Source: JAMCRM01 sp041685075 (GTDB lineage Bacteria; Acidobacteriota; Terriglobia; Bryobacterales; Bryobacteraceae). From it: a DNA stretch of 20,901 nucleotides. Where the stretch lies: positions 1-20,901 of the forward strand of contig JAWLGN010000068.1 in NCBI GenBank assembly GCA_041685075.1, in the 5' to 3' direction. The first letter of the stretch is position 1. Each line of letters begins with the position of its first letter. This document shows, piece after piece, positions 15,236 to 20,901 of this stretch. Both the position numbers and the translations under genes were made by a program. The notes beneath the pieces are model-generated. The model had not been told where the DNA came from, did not search any database, and saw only the letters and a list, made by a program, of their open reading frames with translations.

Positions 15236-16156
15236 ATGATGACCCGCCGATTGTCGCTCGCCGCCTTCGCCGCCCCGGCGACTCTCCTGGCGCAGCGCCC
15301 CGCCGCCGCCGTGCCGGTAGGGGTGGCCACCACGGACTTTCGCGACCACACCAACCAGAGCCTGGCCGCCGAACTTCGCAGCCAGGGCGTGCGCCGCATC
15401 CAGTTGTTCTTCACCCAGCGGGACAGCAACTATTGGCGGTACGGCGCGCGCAGCGACCTGCGGGGCATGACGCCGGAACGCGCCCGCGAAATTGCGGCCG
15501 TCTACCGCGAGGCCGGAGTTGCCATCGACGCGCTGGGTGTCTACGGCACCCTGGTCCATCCCGATGCCGCCGACCGCAAGGCCACCCTGGCGTATTTCGA
15601 AGCCATGATGCAACTCGGCCGTCACATGGGCGTAACGGTGTTTCTCAGCGAAATGGGCCACTACCGCCCGTCCGGTCCGGCGCCCGCGATCTCCTACGAC
15701 TGGCAGGACGAGGTCTGGACCACCGCGGTGGCCACCGGCAAGGAACTGGCGCGGGTGGCCGAGGCCAACGGCGCCACCGTTCTGCTGGAGCCCATCTATC
15801 GCAGCCTGCTCGCCAGCGCCAAGCGGACGCGCGTCTACCTCGAAGATGTGGCGTCCACCCGGGTGAAGGCGCTGCTCGATCCCGCGAACCTGCTGGAGGT
15901 GAACGACCTGGAGGAGATGTTCGCGCAACTGAAGCCCTGGATCGCCTCCATACACGCCAAAGATCGCAAGCTGCACGTCACCCAGGGGGTGGCCGCAGGG
16001 CAGGGCGATCTCGACTACGACCGCTTCGTACGGCTCGCCGCCCAGCACGCGCCGGGCGTTCCGCTGGTGGTCGAGTACGCGGGCACCGCCACCTACCGGC
16101 AGGCGCTCGAACATCTGCGCGCGGCCCTGCGTCGGGCCGGGCTGCGGGAGGCGTAA
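15236..16156 (+). CDS. Exported sugar phosphate isomerase/epimerase-like TIM-barrel protein
   Basis: A 306-residue xylose isomerase-like TIM barrel. The N-terminus MMTRRLSLAAFAAPATLLAQ is a signal with twin-arginine character, so the enzyme is probably exported. The four metal ligands of the family are in the right order: E185 (LLEPIY), D215 (LLDPAN), H240 (SIHAKD) and E280 (VVEYAG), separated by the expected barrel spacing. Members act on ketoses, inosose or hydroxypyruvate-like compounds; this one cannot be placed more exactly. Two adjacent ATGs (15236, 15239) are possible starts and no Shine-Dalgarno is obvious. The reading frame is open upstream to 15173, but that part overlaps the divergent decarboxylase and lacks signal character. 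It converges with the hydrolase gene with only 6 nt between the stops. Confidence 0.87.
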   Translation: MMTRRLSLAAFAAPATLLAQRPAAAVPVGVATTDFRDHTNQSLAAELRSQGVRRIQLFFTQRDSNYWRYGARSDLRGMTPERAREIAAVYREAGVAIDALGVYGTLVHPDAADRKATLAYFEAMMQLGRHMGVTVFLSEMGHYRPSGPAPAISYDWQDEVWTTAVATGKELARVAEANGATVLLEPIYRSLLASAKRTRVYLEDVASTRVKALLDPANLLEVNDLEEMFAQLKPWIASIHAKDRKLHVTQGVAAGQGDLDYDRFVRLAAQHAPGVPLVVEYAGTATYRQALEHLRAALRRAGLREA

Positions 16157-16162
16157 ACCGGC

Positions 16163-17098
16163 CTACTCCGCCGCCAGCCAGTTCATGCCGGCGCCCACGT
16201 CCAGTTCGTGGCCGCCATCGAAAATGGTGAGGCGCACCGGGCCGGCCCATCGGCGGAGCAGCACCTTGTGCTTGCGGCCGGGTTCGTCTTCCACTTCGCC
16301 CCGCAACGCCGGTGGAACGCGCGCCTGGCGGGTGATTTCGTCGATCTCGGCTTTGGAAAGCATGCGCCCGGCCAGGCCGTTGGCCCGGGCCAGCTCGTTG
16401 AAGGCCCGCAGCGAATGGCTCACCGGCACGGAGCCTTCGTGGCCGTCGCGAATGCCTGCGTCGATGGCGATGCGCAGCCCGCCGGCGCGGTGCAGATGGT
16501 ACAAGGGTGAACGGGCGCGGTATTCCCGCGCCGCCGGGGGCGCCTCCGGCGGGCCGCCGCAGCACCGCTCCAGCATGGCGCCGTAGCGATTGCCGGCGGC
16601 CTTTGAAAAAGCGTGCCAGGCGGCCAGGTCCGAAATCGGCACCCAGGCCGAAACCGCCGCCCACAGTCCCGGCGCGCGGGCCGCCATCATGAGTGCCATG
16701 TGGCCCCCGCCGGAGCCACCCAGCAGGTAGATCCGGCGTTCGTCGATGCGCGCCCGCTGGCGGGCGAAGGCCACCGCATCCAGCACATCCTGCGTTGCCA
16801 ACTCCGACCCGCAGGCCTCCGGACGGTTGTTGGATCCCCGGAAATCCGGCGAGATGAACGCCCATTCGCGCCGGCGGCACCCGGCCAGCGCTTCTTCGAG
16901 CGACTCCGTCCGGTTGTAGCGCCCCGACCAACTGTGCAGGAAGACCAGGAGCGGCACGGGCGCGCCGGCGTCCGGAGGAACGTAGAACAGCGCCTTCTGC
17001 CGTTCGCCATCCTGGCTGCTCGGGATGGCGACCTCGGCCGCATCCGCGCCCGGCAGCAATCCGGCGCAGGCAACCGCGCACAGCAGCAGCGTTCTCAT
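16163..17098 (-). CDS. Exported alpha/beta hydrolase (esterase/depolymerase-like)
   Basis: A 311-residue serine hydrolase with a Sec signal peptide (MRTLLLCAVACAGLLPGADA). The core has the oxyanion-hole segment FLHSWSGR (54-60), the nucleophile S129 in GGSGGGHMAL, an acid near D213 or D218 (AIDAGIRDGHEG) and H297 (FDGGHELD). The fold and the GxSxGG nucleophile elbow resemble feruloyl-esterase, PHB-depolymerase and prolyl-oligopeptidase-like enzymes. About 70 residues between acid and histidine are poorly typed and may form a lid. The ATG at 17098 begins the signal peptide and overlaps the methyltransferase stop by 4 nt, making it the third gene of the larA operon. The substrate is unknown; an ester linked to a small acid or a polysaccharide is a guess. 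Confidence 0.85.
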   Translation of the reverse strand: MRTLLLCAVACAGLLPGADAAEVAIPSSQDGERQKALFYVPPDAGAPVPLLVFLHSWSGRYNRTESLEEALAGCRRREWAFISPDFRGSNNRPEACGSELATQDVLDAVAFARQRARIDERRIYLLGGSGGGHMALMMAARAPGLWAAVSAWVPISDLAAWHAFSKAAGNRYGAMLERCCGGPPEAPPAAREYRARSPLYHLHRAGGLRIAIDAGIRDGHEGSVPVSHSLRAFNELARANGLAGRMLSKAEIDEITRQARVPPALRGEVEDEPGRKHKVLLRRWAGPVRLTIFDGGHELDVGAGMNWLAAE

Positions 17099-18090
17099 CG
17101 CGGACCTCCGGGGAGTTCGATCAGACCGGGCGCGGCTACGCGGCGCGGGTGCCCGCTCTTGTACCACACCAGGTGGTAGCGCGCCGGCTGGTAGTGGTTT
17201 TCGGCGGTGAACGGGTCGGCGAACTGGTCCGTCACCAGGTCCTTGCGCACGAAAAACGCGTTGGTGCCCATAATGTTGCACGCCACCAGCAGGTAGCCTT
17301 TTTCGCGGCTCAGGCGTTCGAGCGCCGTCAGGCTCGCGCCGAAGTGGCTGGTGCCGTCCCACCGGGAGTTCGGTTCGTAGTTCACCACCCACGAAATACC
17401 GGGCGGAAATACGGCGTTGTACTCGATCACCACCACGCGCGGCGTCCAGTTGACGATGGCCTTCCAGACCCAGTAGTCGTTGCGGTCGATGTCGATGGAG
17501 AGCAGGTCGAAGGAGGCCGGGGCGCCCGCCTCGCGCAGCAGTTCCTCGATGTTCTCCGCGGTGACCAGTGCCTGCTTCACGGCAAGGCGGCCTTCGTCGA
17601 CCGCGCCCCTGTTGCGCTCCGCGGCCGCGCGGGTGAACTCCGGGACAGCGTCCAGCCAGAGGCCCGACCAGCCGCCCTGAAGCAGCAAACCGGTGTTGTT
17701 TTCGGCGCCGTCGCCCGAGCCGAACTCGACGAAGTAGCGGTGCGTGGTGCCGATGCGGCGGAAGATCTCGGCCAGGATGCCGTCCTCGCCTCCCTGTGAG
17801 TAGACGGTGGCCTCGTGCCTGGAGAGCCGGCGCGGATCCCGAGCCATGTCGGCCCGGATCGCCTCCCGAATGAGCTGCTCGGCCAGCAGCCGGTTCTGGA
17901 TTTCGATTTGGAAGTGGCTGGGGCCGGCGTGCGGCTCCGCGCGGCGCGCCAGCAGCGGGAAGAGCACCGCCGCCAGGCCTGCGATGAACGCCGCAACCGC
18001 CGCCAGGTGCGCGCGCCGGATGTGGAACCAGTAAGCCGCGCCCAGTAGCAGGACGCCCGCGGCCAGTGAAATAGCGGACCAGGCCGGCAT
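17095..18090 (-). CDS. Membrane-anchored FkbM-like SAM methyltransferase family protein
   Basis: A 331-residue protein with two N-terminal membrane helices (about 5-22 and 30-48) joined by a short HIRRAH loop, then a linker and a class I methyltransferase-like domain. YSQGGEDGILAEIFRRIG is followed by motif I, RYFVEFGSGDGAENNT, then GLWLDAVPEF and FDLLSIDIDRNDYWVWKAI, a set that I associate with FkbM-type or related sugar O-methyltransferases. The C-terminal part (LSREKGYLLVACNIMGTNAFFVR) matches the last strands of the fold. The ATG at 18090 is 2 nt after the larA stop, with only a weak GGCGTGA ribosome-binding sequence; the frame is open upstream but that would overlap larA. Attachment to the membrane suggests a lipid-linked or envelope glycan substrate. 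The family call is reasonable, the reaction is inferred. Confidence 0.82.
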   Translation of the reverse strand: MPAWSAISLAAGVLLLGAAYWFHIRRAHLAAVAAFIAGLAAVLFPLLARRAEPHAGPSHFQIEIQNRLLAEQLIREAIRADMARDPRRLSRHEATVYSQGGEDGILAEIFRRIGTTHRYFVEFGSGDGAENNTGLLLQGGWSGLWLDAVPEFTRAAAERNRGAVDEGRLAVKQALVTAENIEELLREAGAPASFDLLSIDIDRNDYWVWKAIVNWTPRVVVIEYNAVFPPGISWVVNYEPNSRWDGTSHFGASLTALERLSREKGYLLVACNIMGTNAFFVRKDLVTDQFADPFTAENHYQPARYHLVWYKSGHPRRVAAPGLIELPGGPR

Positions 18091-18092
18091 AA

Positions 18093-19370
18093 TCACGCCG
18101 CGGCGGCCCGCGCCAGCACGTAGGGGCCTTCCGGGATCACCGCGACGGTTGCCTCCGGCGGCAGCCCGGCCAGCAGCGCCTGCACCGCCGCCCGGGGCGT
18201 GTCGAAGGCCCGGCCCCAGAGCTTCTTCCGGTATTCGGCCGCCAGCCCGGGAACGTAGTAGAGGACCTCGGCCCTGGCGGTCACCAGCCCCAGCTTTTCG
18301 AGTTGCCACTGGTCGACGGTCACTTCGGGCGCGACGGCGATGGCATCCATGAACGCCCGGTCCGAGGGGTTTTCCAGCAGCATGCGGCGGAACTCCTCGC
18401 CGCCGGCCCCTTCCTCGCAGGCGGCCATCAGCAGGATCCTGCCGCCGGGCTTCACGATGTGGGAGGCCGCGGTGATGCCCTTAACGGTCTGGTAGAAGGT
18501 CAAATCGAGCGGGTGGCCCGCGGAAGTGGTGATGACGGCGTCCGCCTTCTCCGGGATGGTCTCCAGCATCACCCGGGAGACGAACTCCACGCCCTCGCGG
18601 TGCGCCCGCTCGGGATGCCCGGCAAAGACTCCGGCCACCGCGCGGTTGCGGGCGAGCGCCACGTCCACCACAAAGCCGTGACCGGCCATCCGGGCGATCT
18701 CCAGCAGCTCGCGGTGCAGCGGATTGTCATCAATAGAGCCCTCGGTAGCGAGCGGCTGGCGCATGAAGCGGGGACTGTGGAGCACCTGGATGGTCTGCTG
18801 GGCGGCCAGCCCGGGCGCCACCAGCTTACGCCCGCCCGAGTAGCCCAGCATCAGGTGCGGCTCGATGAACCCCAGGGTGAGCCGCAGGTCCGCGGCGACG
18901 AAGCGCTCGTCGATGTACACAGGGGTGCCGGAAGCCGTGCTCCCCAGGTGGCGGTGCTCGGCCAGGGCGCGAGCGTTGTGGTTCTCCACCCTCCAGCCGG
19001 AAGCGATGTCGTCCCCGCAGATCTGCCGGATTTCGGCTTCCGTTGCGGGGCGGTGCAGCCCGGTGGCGATCAGGATAGTGATCCGGTGGCGCGGGATGCC
19101 GGCCCGCTCCAGCCGCTCCAGCACCGGCGGCAGCACCACGCGGTTGGGGGCCGGGCGGGTGATGTCGCAGACCGAGATGGCGGCGCTGGTCTTCCCCCGG
19201 GCCAGTTCCACCAGCGGCGGCGCGCCGATGGGGGCGTCGAGCGCCGCGGCAATCGCGCCCGTCACGTCCTCCAGCGGTTTCGCCGAGCGAGCTTCCAGCA
19301 CGCGATAGCGGAGCCCTTCCGGCAACTCTACTGTCAATCCGGTTTTGCCGAAAGCCAGGTCGACGCGCAT
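18093..19370 (-). CDS. larA: LarA-type nickel-pincer racemase/epimerase (DUF2088 family)
   Basis: A 425-residue homologue of LarA, lactate racemase, which uses a nickel-pincer nucleotide cofactor. The residues of the Lactobacillus plantarum enzyme can be placed at a constant offset of two: H106 (ATGLHRP, H108), H172 (EPHLMLGYSGG, H174), K182 (GGRKLVAPG, K184 that carries the cofactor) and H198 (VLHSPRF, H200 that ligates nickel). The length (425 against 424) also fits. LarA homologues have several 2-hydroxyacid substrates, so lactate is not assured. The ATG at 19370 (MRVDLAFGKTG) is chosen; the frame is open to 19469 but that part is not conserved in character. larB, larC and larE, needed to make the cofactor, are not in the window. 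It starts an operon with the methyltransferase (2 nt) and hydrolase (4-nt overlap). Confidence 0.92.
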   Translation of the reverse strand: MRVDLAFGKTGLTVELPEGLRYRVLEARSAKPLEDVTGAIAAALDAPIGAPPLVELARGKTSAAISVCDITRPAPNRVVLPPVLERLERAGIPRHRITILIATGLHRPATEAEIRQICGDDIASGWRVENHNARALAEHRHLGSTASGTPVYIDERFVAADLRLTLGFIEPHLMLGYSGGRKLVAPGLAAQQTIQVLHSPRFMRQPLATEGSIDDNPLHRELLEIARMAGHGFVVDVALARNRAVAGVFAGHPERAHREGVEFVSRVMLETIPEKADAVITTSAGHPLDLTFYQTVKGITAASHIVKPGGRILLMAACEEGAGGEEFRRMLLENPSDRAFMDAIAVAPEVTVDQWQLEKLGLVTARAEVLYYVPGLAAEYRKKLWGRAFDTPRAAVQALLAGLPPEATVAVIPEGPYVLARAAAA

Positions 19371-19404
19371 ATAAAGGGAAGGTAGCACGTCGAGAGACTC
19401 CGGC

Positions 19405-19425
19405 CCAACCGGCCCTGCCGGCTGG
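19405..19425 (-). promoter_or_regulatory. Hairpin in the larA 5' leader
   Basis: Read on the minus strand, CCAGCCGGC and GCCGGTTGG form a continuous 9-bp stem with one G-U pair and loop AGG. On the plus strand the same site has an A-C mismatch, so it folds better as larA leader RNA. It lies about 35 nt before the larA start. Its role is unknown. Confidence 0.25.
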
Positions 19426-19468
19426 CAACCCATTTGCACTGCCCAGGCCAAGGGGAGGTTGGAAGGCA

Positions 19469-19555
19469 ATGCTCGTGGCTGGTGGATTGGCGATTCTGGT
19501 CATATTTTGCTTGTTCTTATCGATGCTGTCGTCACCGCCCCCTGTAGGCCGTTGA
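19469..19555 (+). CDS. Candidate 28-residue membrane peptide
   Basis: A short frame of 28 codons plus TGA. Its protein is almost one membrane helix (GGLAILVIFCLFLSML) with a short SSPPPVGR tail. GGAAGG (19461-19466) and AGGGGAGG a little further upstream are strong ribosome-binding sequences for the ATG at 19469. An intrinsic terminator begins 17 nt after the stop, so it could be a tiny independent unit. Frames this short are frequent by chance. The combination of strong ribosome-binding site, pure hydrophobic helix and terminator is what supports it. It could also be a leader peptide before rpmH. Confidence 0.4.
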   Translation: MLVAGGLAILVIFCLFLSMLSSPPPVGR

Positions 19556-19563
19556 GGGCACAC

Positions 19564-19582
19564 CTGTGTAAAGGCGACACAG
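19564..19582 (+). promoter_or_regulatory. Possible alternative hairpin competing with the terminator
   Basis: CTGTGT (19564-19569) can pair with ACACAG (19577-19582), and GGGCACAC (19556-19563) can pair with GTGTGCGCC in the terminator's 3' arm. Both would disrupt the terminator stem, as in an attenuator. The pairings are read directly; regulation is inference. Confidence 0.3.
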
Positions 19583-19604
19583 TCCCGCTGTGTGCGCCTC
19601 TTTT
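19573..19604 (+). terminator. Intrinsic terminator upstream of rpmH
   Basis: GGCGACACAG and CTGTGTGCGCC pair as a 10-bp stem with a single bulged G and loop TCCCG, followed at once by TCTTTT. This is a clear rho-independent terminator for plus-strand transcription. It ends the candidate small peptide gene and isolates rpmH from upstream transcription. Confidence 0.7.
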
Positions 19605-19658
19605 GGAACCGGCGGTCTCCCAAGCGAATCCAACACAATAGGCGCCCGGAAGGCTTGT

Positions 19659-19708
19659 ACCGGGGCAGCAGGAAGAGCAGAATTGCAGATTGCCTGCTGC
19701 GCTCCGGT
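19659..19708. repeat. Interrupted inverted repeat across the rpmH -35 box
   Basis: GCAGCAGG (19665-19672) and CCTGCTGC (19693-19700) are perfect inverted repeats 20 nt apart. Outside them ACCGG (19659-19663) and CCGGT (19704-19708) are again complementary. The right inner arm overlaps the -35 box TTGCCT. It may be an operator or a DNA-binding site controlling the ribosomal protein operon. Confidence 0.4.
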
Positions 19709-19718
19709 AAACTATACT
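19690..19718 (+). promoter_or_regulatory. Sigma70-type promoter of rpmH-rnpA
   Basis: A -35 box TTGCCT (19690-19695) and a -10 box TATACT (19713-19718) are 17 nt apart. The -10 box is identical to that of secG in this window. The rpmH ATG is 16 nt after the -10 box, so the leader would be about 10 nt. Confidence 0.7.
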
Positions 19719-19734
19719 AAGTAATTGGAATCAG

Positions 19735-19884
19735 ATGCCGAAACGCACTTTTCAGCCGAACAACCGCCATCGGGCTAAGACGCACGGGTTCCGGGCTCGT
19801 ATGTCGACGAAGAACGGTCGTGCCGTGATTGCCCGCCGTCGCGCTCGGGGACGGAAGAAGCTCACCGTCAGCTCCGAGAGGTAA
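19735..19884 (+). CDS. rpmH: 50S ribosomal protein L34
   Basis: A 49-residue L34, a small basic protein of the large ribosomal subunit. It begins MPKRTFQPNNRHRAKTHGFR, continues with ARMSTKNGRAVIARRRARGR and ends KKLTVSSER, the full family pattern from first to last residue. The ATG at 19735 is preceded by a short leader with only a weak ribosome-binding sequence (TTGGAATCAG). It heads the conserved rpmH-rnpA-yidD-yidC cluster; dnaA, the usual neighbour on the other side in many bacteria, is not next to it here. The end of the gene carries GAGAGG (19876-19881), which seems to serve as the ribosome-binding site of rnpA. Confidence 0.98.
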   Translation: MPKRTFQPNNRHRAKTHGFRARMSTKNGRAVIARRRARGRKKLTVSSER

Positions 19885-19914
19885 CGCATCGCTGGCTTTC
19901 CGAAACGTGTCCGC

Positions 19915-20235
19915 TTGTTGCGATCCGCGGATTTCCGCAGAATATATGATGAGGGCCGAAAGTATGCCGGCCCGTATTTCGCGGCTTTCTGTGCCCGCGA
20001 CGAAGGTGTGGAGGGGCCCCGGATCGGCTTCACCACGCCCCGCGCGCTGGGTAAAGCCGTGGTCCGCAACCGCATTAAACGGCGTGTCCGCGAGGCCGTC
20101 CGCCTCCGGCTCGACCAACTGAATCCAGAGTGGTCAATTGTCATCAATCCCCGGCGCAAGGTGCTGGAGGCGCCGTTTCCGGAGCTGGAACGGGAAGTGG
20201 AACGTCTCTTTCGCCAGTGCAGTGGCTCCTCCTAG
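19915..20235 (+). CDS. rnpA: Ribonuclease P protein component
   Basis: The protein subunit of RNase P, which helps the RNA subunit remove 5' leaders from tRNA precursors. The family signature is complete: RSADFRRIYDEGRK, RIGFTTPRALGKAVVRNRIKR (RNR motif) and RRVREAVRLRL. The coordinates use the first conventional start, a TTG at 19915, giving 106 residues. The frame, however, is open back to the rpmH stop, and its upstream codons read IAGFPKRVRLL. This matches the conserved N-terminus of other RnpA proteins (E. coli has AFPRELRLL) and no ATG, GTG, TTG or CTG is present there. GAGAGG lies 6 nt before an ATC codon at 19888, so the real start may be that ATC, for 115 residues. The TTG itself has no ribosome-binding site. 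It overlaps yidD by 19 nt. Confidence 0.95.
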   Translation: MLRSADFRRIYDEGRKYAGPYFAAFCARDEGVEGPRIGFTTPRALGKAVVRNRIKRRVREAVRLRLDQLNPEWSIVINPRRKVLEAPFPELEREVERLFRQCSGSS

Positions 20236-20426
20236 GGCTATTGCGCCTCTACAAGCTGGCGATCTCCCCGCTGTTGCCCTCCGCCTGCCGCTTCTACCCG
20301 ACCTGTTCGGAGTACATGTCGGAAGCGGTGGAGCGCCACGGCGCCGCGCGGGGCGTATGGATGGGGATCAAGCGGCTGGTCCGCTGCCACCCCTTTCACC
20401 CCGGCGGCGTGGACCCCGTCCGGTGA
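20217..20426 (+). CDS. yidD: Membrane protein insertion efficiency factor YidD
   Basis: A 69-residue YidD, a small amphipathic membrane-associated protein that helps YidC-dependent insertion of inner-membrane proteins. The family core is intact: LLRLYKLAISPLLPSACRFY, PTCSEYMSEAVERHG, GIKRLVRCHPFHPGGVDPV. A GTG at 20217 is chosen as start since it directly precedes the conserved part; an ATG in frame at 20130 would add 29 residues without family character inside rnpA. It overlaps rnpA by 19 nt and is followed by yidC after 29 nt, the standard order. Confidence 0.93.
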   Translation: MQWLLLGLLRLYKLAISPLLPSACRFYPTCSEYMSEAVERHGAARGVWMGIKRLVRCHPFHPGGVDPVR

Positions 20427-20455
20427 GTTTCGGCATTCCAGGTTAGATTTAGGCA

Positions 20456-20901
20456 ATGGCAGAATCGAAAAACGGCGTGACGACGCCCAACCAGCCGCCG
20501 AGGCCGAAGAAAGAGTTGCCCATGGAGCTTCGGCTCCTGCTCGCCTTCGTGCTGATGGGCGTGGTGATGTTCACTACGCCGTACCTGTTCAAATCGACAC
20601 CCCCGTCGCCTCCCCCCGCCGGGGAGAACGCGCCGGTGGCCCAGGAACCGGACGTTCAGGAACCCGCCCCGCCGCCGGAGACCAGGCCGGCTGAGCCGGC
20701 CGCCGCCGAAGCCGCTCGCGCTCCGGCTCCCGTGGCGGCCGAACAGGAACAACTCCACGTCGTCGAGACCGACCTCTACAAAGTCACCTTCAGCAACCGC
20801 GGCGGCGTGGTCACGAGCTGGCTGCTGAAAGACCATCGCGCGACCACCGGTGAGCCGTTGGAACTGGTCAATACGGCCGCCAAGGTTCCCCGGCCCTTCT
20901 C
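20456..20901 (+). CDS. yidC: Membrane protein insertase YidC (partial, 3' end outside window)
   Basis: The first 148 codons of YidC/Oxa1, the inner-membrane insertase. A charged N-terminus (MAESKNGVTTPNQPPRPKKE) precedes the first membrane helix (LRLLLAFVLMGVVMFTTPYLF, about residues 25-45). A long Pro/Ala/Glu-rich linker (about 48-100) follows, then the start of the periplasmic beta-domain, VVETDLYKVTFSNRGGVVTSW, which is conserved in Gram-negative YidC. The ATG at 20456 follows TTTAGGCA; an internal ATG at 20522 is less likely because it would remove the charged N-terminus. The right edge cuts the gene, so the insertase core is not visible. Its place after yidD and rnpA confirms the assignment. 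Confidence 0.93.
   Translation, partial: MAESKNGVTTPNQPPRPKKELPMELRLLLAFVLMGVVMFTTPYLFKSTPPSPPPAGENAPVAQEPDVQEPAPPPETRPAEPAAAEAARAPAPVAAEQEQLHVVETDLYKVTFSNRGGVVTSWLLKDHRATTGEPLELVNTAAKVPRPF

Noticed and set aside
16163..17392. A longer form of the esterase starting at 17392
   Set aside because: The extra residues overlap the methyltransferase gene and would hide a clear signal peptide beginning at 17098.
19640..19680. CCGGAAGG and GGCAGCAGG, resembling the core of bacterial SRP RNA
   Set aside because: The order and spacing of the conserved SRP domain IV bases are not present and no enclosing helix is found.
19371..19734. Replication origin next to rpmH
   Set aside because: No cluster of DnaA boxes is visible and dnaA is not adjacent.

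Overview
The window looks like chromosomal DNA from a high-GC Gram-negative bacterium. I infer Acidobacteriota of the Bryobacterales/Solibacter type, at moderate confidence. The reasons are dense GC-rich genes, several Tat-like exported enzymes (aldo/keto reductase, sulfatase, TIM-barrel isomerase), an RND metal pump with outer-membrane partners, a sigma54-type response regulator, and small exported proteins of a kind I associate with that phylum. No insertion sequence, prophage, CRISPR array or rRNA is visible.

Left part (1-4.1 kb). A minus-strand pair encodes a small exported Cys-rich protein (702-1082) followed by a TolC/CusC-like outer-membrane protein that runs off the left edge. Facing away is a Tat-type aldo/keto reductase (1160-2029). 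Next come secG with a clear sigma70-type promoter and, 8 nt after it, a tRNA-Leu(GAG); this is the same gene pair as secG-leuU of E. coli. A minus-strand arylsulfatase (2709-4088) converges on the tRNA across a GC-rich hairpin.

Metal-efflux operon (4.3-11.2 kb, plus strand). cusC, cusB, cusA, an exported protein with an internal duplication, and a small exported Cys/His/Met protein are linked by overlaps of 4, 8, about 40 and 4 nt, so they look like one translationally coupled unit. The three Met ligands described for E. coli CusA can be aligned, which points to Cu(I)/Ag(I) rather than Zn/Co. The last two genes are uncharacterised and are the best candidate for a new component.

Regulatory and metabolic middle (11.26-19.4 kb). 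Converging on the efflux operon is a minus-strand operon of a PLP-dependent aromatic amino acid decarboxylase, a four-TM-type histidine kinase with a His/Met-rich loop, and an NtrC-type activator. A plus-strand exported TIM-barrel isomerase/epimerase (15236-16156) follows. It converges with a tight minus-strand operon of a LarA-type nickel-pincer enzyme, a membrane-anchored FkbM-like methyltransferase and an exported alpha/beta hydrolase.

Right end (19.4-20.9 kb). A 364-nt region without a long gene separates larA from the conserved rpmH-rnpA-yidD-yidC cluster. It holds a candidate 28-codon membrane peptide with a strong Shine-Dalgarno, a good intrinsic terminator overlapped by a possible competing hairpin, and the rpmH promoter with a long inverted repeat across its -35 box. 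The conserved RnpA N-terminus continues upstream of the first conventional start codon, suggesting initiation at an AUC codon. yidC is cut by the right edge.
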